DNA of 64,000 nt from Pyropia yezoensis (lineage: Eukaryota > Rhodophyta > Bangiophyceae > Bangiales > Bangiaceae). Location of the stretch: assembly GCA_009829735.1 (NCBI GenBank), contig CM020618.1, forward strand, positions 1,801,547 through 1,865,546, given 5' to 3'. Shown piece by piece: positions 59,870 through 64,000 of the stretch. The notes below the pieces were generated by a model, which made no database searches, was not told the DNA's origin, and was given only the letters and a program-made list of their open reading frames with translations. The translations under genes and the position numbers were made by a program. The number at the start of each line of letters is the position of its first letter. Within the stretch, counting starts at the first letter, position 1.

Positions 59870-60232
59870 TGTAGCAATATGGTTGACGGTATTGTGACCC
59901 TAATGTTAGGGGGGCTACTTCTAATCCTTGGCTTTCAATTTGAGAGTCCGTACTGGTCACGGTATCTACAAGATACGTATGACCAGAGGGACTTGCATCT
60001 TGGGGTGGAGGGTAGTTAGTAGTGTCTCCGAGGGTTTATAACGAGGGGGCCGGCGGCGAATCCACCGCCGGCCAAGGCAGAACAACAAACCCCTCCCATT
60101 TGGGCTCCTATCTTGGTCCCGTGGCTTGTGCTCCAAGGACAGCAACCTTGGCTTCCCGGTGACGTTGGTGCCGATCCCCCTTGGTGAGTGTTCCCTGAGA
60201 GTGGACGTGCGACGGATCCCTATTGTGCTACA
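59870..60232 (+). repeat. 3' LTR of B1
   Basis: 363 bp, ends TGTAGCA and TGCTACA, followed by the right copy of the GGGGG duplication (60233-60237) and then by family C pol. Confidence 0.93.
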
Positions 60233-63079
60233 GGGGGACCCCGTTCAAGGGCCCTCGTTAAGGAGCAAGTTGCTCGCATGGAGGCCCTCGATGTGATCGA
60301 GGCCAGTAACGCCGAGTGGGCGAGTCCGGTGGTTATCGTCCCCAAAGTTGATGGGACCCCACGGTTCTGTATCGACTACCGTAAGCTCAACGAGAGCACG
60401 GTGAAGGACAGCTATCCCCTACCTAGGATGGATGACTGTCTGGACTCTCTGGGGGAGGCAAACGTGTTCTCTACCCTGGACTGTAACGCGGGGTACTGGC
60501 AAATTCCCATTGCCCCGGAGGACAGGCATAAAACTACATTTACCTGTCACTGTGGTACCTACCAGTGCAAGCGACTACCGTTTGGACTGTGTAACGCGCC
60601 GGAAACTTTCCCGCGCGCTATGGACATGATTCTGGCCGGAGTACGGTGGCAGATCTGTCTCGTGTACCTAGACGATATCATTGTGTTCTCCCGAAGTCCG
60701 GAGGAACACATTGGCCACCTTGGCCAGGTGTTCAAGCTACTTGCTGACGCCGGTGTGTCACTGAAGGCGAGTAAGTGCCACCTCTTCACTCAAGAGGTGG
60801 AATACTTGGGACATGTTGTCCGTCCGGGGCGTCTCAGTGTCAACGAGAAAAACTTGAGGGCCATCCGTAAGGCTCAGTACCCCCGGACCCAGACCCAGAT
60901 GAGGAGCTTCCTCGGGATGTGTAACGTGTACCGACGTTTCACCAAGGGCTTCGCCAAGGTGGCGAAGCCATTGAATGAGCTAGTTAGCTCAACGCTACCG
61001 AAGAACCTGCCTCCCCCAAGTCGGGTGGAGCAGGAATCCTTTGAGACTCTTCGGGACCTTCTGCTGAAGCCCCCTATCCTGGCTATTCCCAAGTTGGGAG
61101 GCCACTACATCCTGGATGTGGACGCTAGCTACGACCAACTTGGTTGTGTGTTGCTTCAGCAGCAGCCGGACAAGGAGTACTTGCCGGTGGGATACTTCAG
61201 CAAGGGGCTGAACTCGGCCGAGAAGAACTACGGAGTCACCGAGTTGGAAGGACTCGCAGTGGTGTGGGCGGTGACGTTACTTCGTCACTACCTAGAGGGT
61301 GAGAAGTTCCTCATCCGCTGTGACCACCGCGCGTTGCAGTTCATCTTTAAGACGGATTGTACAAACACTCGTCTCAACCGGTGGAGGGTGCGACTGGCAC
61401 CCTTCAACTTTGATATTGAGTACCGACCTGGCAGGCAACATGCCCTTGCCGACGGCCTTTCTCGGGTACCTACCGAGGGGCTGGACACTAACCCAGTCGA
61501 TGAGGACATCCCCATCGTGGGGGTAGTCACGCGCTCGGGTCAGGCGTTGAACCCCGAGGCGCCAGGGAACAAGAAGTACTTGCCCCTGTCCCTGGACGAG
61601 GTGGTGAAGGCCCAGGCCGAGGATCCCTTCTGCAAGTCGCAGAGGGATACACTGGACACGGTGGCGGAGACGCGGTTCTTTCTCGGAGACGATGGCCTCC
61701 TCATGAGGAGGGGGGTATTCCAGGGGGCCGAACAACTTGTCGTCCCCGCATCCCTCAAGGACAGTATCCTTGAGAGGGAGCATAACGCTCCCACAGGTGG
61801 ACTCCTGGGGTCTAGTAAACTGTACCGGACCCTGAGGACCAGGTACTACTGGCCGTCCATGGTGGTGGACATCTACAGTTGGGTGGCTGCCTGCACAAGT
61901 TGTGCACAGAACCGTCTGATGGAACGGCGGCCTACTACGGCTATGCTATTGTTCCCGGCCAAGGAGCCCTTTGCCGCGTTGGCAATGGACATCCTTGGGC
62001 CACTGCCAGTGACCGAGGAGGGCAAGCAGTACCTCCTGGTCATCTGTGACCGCTTCACGAAACTTACGCGAGCGATCCCACTGGCAGAGATCACGGCCAT
62101 GTCGGTCGTGTCAGCCTTCCTAGATCACTGGGTTGCCGCGTATGGCATCCCAGATAGTACACTATCGGACAATGGACCGCAATTTGCGTCTGTACTGTCT
62201 CAGGGAGTGCTGGATATGTTGGGGGTTAAGGCAAACTATGCCACCCCCTACCACCCACAAACTAATGCACAGGTGGAGCGCTTCAACAAAACTATTGTTC
62301 GGCAGCTGCGCCACTATGTGAGTGAGCACGTGAAAACGTGGGACCAATACATTTCTATTCTTACCACTGCCTACAATTCGCAGGTTCACTCATCTACCGG
62401 GGAAGTACCCCTCGCTTTTGTGACCCCCCGTCGCGTGCAGTCTATTGCGGTGCGGCGGCCGCTCCCAACTAGGGAGGATGTTGGCAGTACGCCTGCTCCT
62501 ACTGAGAGTAAGGCGGAGTTCGCCGCTAGGCTTGAAAACCTCATCCCTAAAGTCAGGGCTGAGATGGACAAAGCACAAAAGCGCTACAAGCGTACCTTTG
62601 ACAAAAAGGTGCGCAATGCTAAGCATGTCCCCTAGCAGGGTGACTGGGTGCTGGTACACTCGCACACCCCAACTGGGGGTAAGTTGGTATTCCAGACGAA
62701 GGGGCCGTACCAGGTCCTTCGTACTGATAGGTGGCGCTTCACCATCGAATGTGACGATGGGGTCCGCACAGTGAACGGATAGGACGTGGTCAAAATTGCG
62801 CCACCGCCTGCAGGCGACCCAGCTTGGGCGCGGGCGCTGGAAGCGTGGCGCCTCCCCTCGCTGCCTGCAGCCAAACAGGGCCCGCAGGAGTACGTGTTCG
62901 ATAAGTTCATCGACCACGGCTGGGATGAGGACACTGACCGCCTCATGTTGAGGGTGCGTTGGTTTGGCTACAAAGCCAAGGGTGATACGTGGGAGCATGT
63001 GCAGGACCTTCCCGCTGAAAAGGTCCGGGCATACTGTGCCCGGAATGAGATAAACCCTAACAGCCCTCCCTCAACGTGA
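60233..63079 (+). pseudogene. Family C pol, right part (RT to chromodomain), beyond B1
   Basis: RT (RFCIDYRKLNEST, WQIPIAPEDRHKTTF, YLDDIIVFS), RNase H (DVDASYDQLGCVLL, TELEGLAVVWAV) and integrase follow in the usual order. The integrase has a SSKLYRTLRTRYYWP zinc region with CTSCAQN, then MDILGPLP, LSDNGPQFAS and AQVERFNKT. The stretch closes with a chromodomain at about 62900-63060 (LMLRVRWFGYKAKGDTWEHV). A couple of breaks are present near the end. Family B pol has the same order but is only distantly similar. Confidence 0.9.
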
Positions 63080-63190
63080 GGGAAGGCCGAGCAACAGTGC
63101 CAAGAGAGTGCGTCAAGTCGAAGTGGTACGCAGAGTGGCTTTTAACTACAGCCCTAACCCTCACACTCTCAAAACAAAGGCAGCTGCCAA

Positions 63191-63991
63191 CTAGGCATGC
63201 ATGCTAGACTCTCCAACCCCACGGCCCTCGCCCTCACGAGGAGGCGAGCGGCGAGACCCACGGCGATAACGCTCCCCACCAGTCGGCGGGGCCAGCGGCG
63301 CCAAGTCGGAACCGTCGCGCCCCTCACGGTCGCGTAAGTGGCGACGACCGCGGCTACCCTTCTGCTTAGTCTTGCGCGCAAGTTGGCGACGCAGACGCCG
63401 GACCGACTCCGACTCTGACGGAGTGTAGGACTCCGAGACGGAGTAAGACAACTCGTCCTGCGACACGGAGGGAGAGCGCCGGGAGCGTCGGCGACGACGG
63501 CGAGGAGTCGAGTATGCTCGGCTCGCGCGACGTTTGCCACGCCCAAGCGGGGCTGGCTGGGGCATAATAGGCCCAATGCGAGCCAACTCGGCCGTCATAA
63601 ACTCCGCCACCGACTCGCAACTCGCGGTCGCCACCGCAGTACGAACGCGCTCCTCAAGTTGAGGAGTCTCGGAGACTTTAGGGGTTGCGGTCGACGCGGC
63701 CAACCAGTATATGGTGCGCACCAACGTGGTGATCATCATCTCTGAGGTCAGAGGCGTGGCCGATAACACCAACTTGGGGTAAACCGTCAGAAGGGTGGCC
63801 TCCAAGTTGGGGGACACCGGGGTGGACGACTTAACGGCCACGCTAATCGGGATGTCCCCGTGCGGCAGGTATGGGACAGTAGGAAGCGGAGGGGCACGCC
63901 GAGGTGGCGGTGCCCGGGTGTAACTGCGACCCCGACTTGGGGCCCCCGCAGTGGGTTGAGTCATATGGTCATCATGTGAGGGTACGGCCAT
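63191..63991 (-). CDS. Family C antisense ORF
   Basis: 266 codons on the strand opposite to gag-pol, starting 110 bases after the chromodomain. From Met 63991 it reads MAVPSHDDHMTQPTAG. It has a Pro/Arg-rich start, a hydrophobic or helical middle (LLTVYPKLVLSATPL, MMITTLVRTIYWLAAS), and a Ser/Arg- and Glu-rich end with several RRRRR and SESES runs resembling RS-domain sequence. No known domain was recognised. The true start may lie beyond the window. It occupies the same place and direction as the family B antisense ORF. Confidence 0.6.
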   Translation of the reverse strand: MAVPSHDDHMTQPTAGAPSRGRSYTRAPPPRRAPPLPTVPYLPHGDIPISVAVKSSTPVSPNLEATLLTVYPKLVLSATPLTSEMMITTLVRTIYWLAASTATPKVSETPQLEERVRTAVATASCESVAEFMTAELARIGPIMPQPAPLGRGKRRASRAYSTPRRRRRRSRRSPSVSQDELSYSVSESYTPSESESVRRLRRQLARKTKQKGSRGRRHLRDREGRDGSDLAPLAPPTGGERYRRGSRRSPPREGEGRGVGESSMHA

Positions 63992-64000
63992 AACTATGGC

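Larger units (their letters stand above)
35789..60232 (+). mobile_element. Ty3/gypsy chromodomain element, family B copy B1 (host of B2)
   Basis: Bounded by LTRs at 35789-36151 and 59870-60232 with TSD GGGGG. Contents are PBS, a short leading ORF, gag, a full-length pol with chromodomain, an array of hairpin repeats, an opposite-strand ORF, a polypurine tract and the 3' LTR. B2 is inserted in the opposite-strand ORF. Its gag and pol look whole. The two LTRs differ at about nine of 363 positions by eye (about 2.5%), so B1 is older than B2. Confidence 0.93.
32116..64000 (+). mobile_element. Ty3/gypsy chromovirus-type element, family C copy C1, split by nested insertions
   Basis: Parts in order are 5' LTR, primer-binding site, gag, and pol up to 35788. 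A 24.4-kb nested block follows (35789-60232). Then come pol from 60233 through integrase and chromodomain, and an opposite-strand ORF at 63991-63191. The 3' LTR is beyond the window. The two pol parts abut exactly once the insert and its 5-bp duplication are set aside, as the C2 copy confirms. It is broken by the insertion and by a couple of further breaks in the right-hand part, so it is a fossil, but an open gag shows it is not very old. Confidence 0.92.

Overview
The window is nuclear DNA of a GC-rich unicellular eukaryote. Genes are mostly intronless or have one GT-AG intron (284 bp in CAP, 594 bp in the V-ATPase subunit), and housekeeping genes are packed at roughly one per 2 kb. The bZIP basic region and a nearby SSLLS-type motif look fungus-like, so an early-diverging fungus or another unicellular opisthokont is my best guess. 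A GC-rich alga cannot be excluded. No rRNA, tRNA or CRISPR array was recognised.

Layout. 1-4006: the 5' half of a Ty3/gypsy element (family A, minus strand) running off the left edge. 4007-5000: unassigned DNA with short tandem repeats. 5008-9700: an extreme G/C-run island ending in a bZIP transcription factor gene. 10049-24326: the host gene block, holding a stand-alone MoeA/Cnx1E-type molybdenum insertase (-), a short cyclase-associated protein made only of polyproline, WH2-like and C-CAP parts (-), V-ATPase c'' (+), an NDUFAF3-like complex I assembly factor (-), a TLC-domain membrane protein (-), delta-COP (+) and a PPP1R11/YPI1-type inhibitor of protein phosphatase 1 (-). These are unrelated housekeeping functions (cofactor synthesis, actin, organelle acidification, mitochondrial assembly, lipid or membrane, COPI traffic, PP1 control), not a pathway cluster.

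25090-64000 is almost entirely LTR retrotransposons: a lone LTR (25090-25558), a broken family A copy (26764-31785), and a family C element (32116 to beyond 64000). The C element is opened by family B element B1 (35789-60232, TSD GGGGG). B1 is opened by B2 (45043-58739, TSD AACTA). B2 in turn carries a family C copy on the other strand (C2, up to 56008) next to a 500-N assembly gap. All are Ty3/gypsy; the B and C copies with a visible pol 3' end carry a chromodomain. All usable primer-binding sites match the same tRNA 3' end.

Most interesting: families B and C carry a long ORF on the strand opposite to gag-pol, between the chromodomain and the 3' LTR. A third example may lie beside the lone LTR at 25090. 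In family B this antisense unit has a possible TATA box of its own and is separated from pol by an array of hairpin repeats, which suggests a convergent second transcription unit. I do not recognise the encoded proteins.
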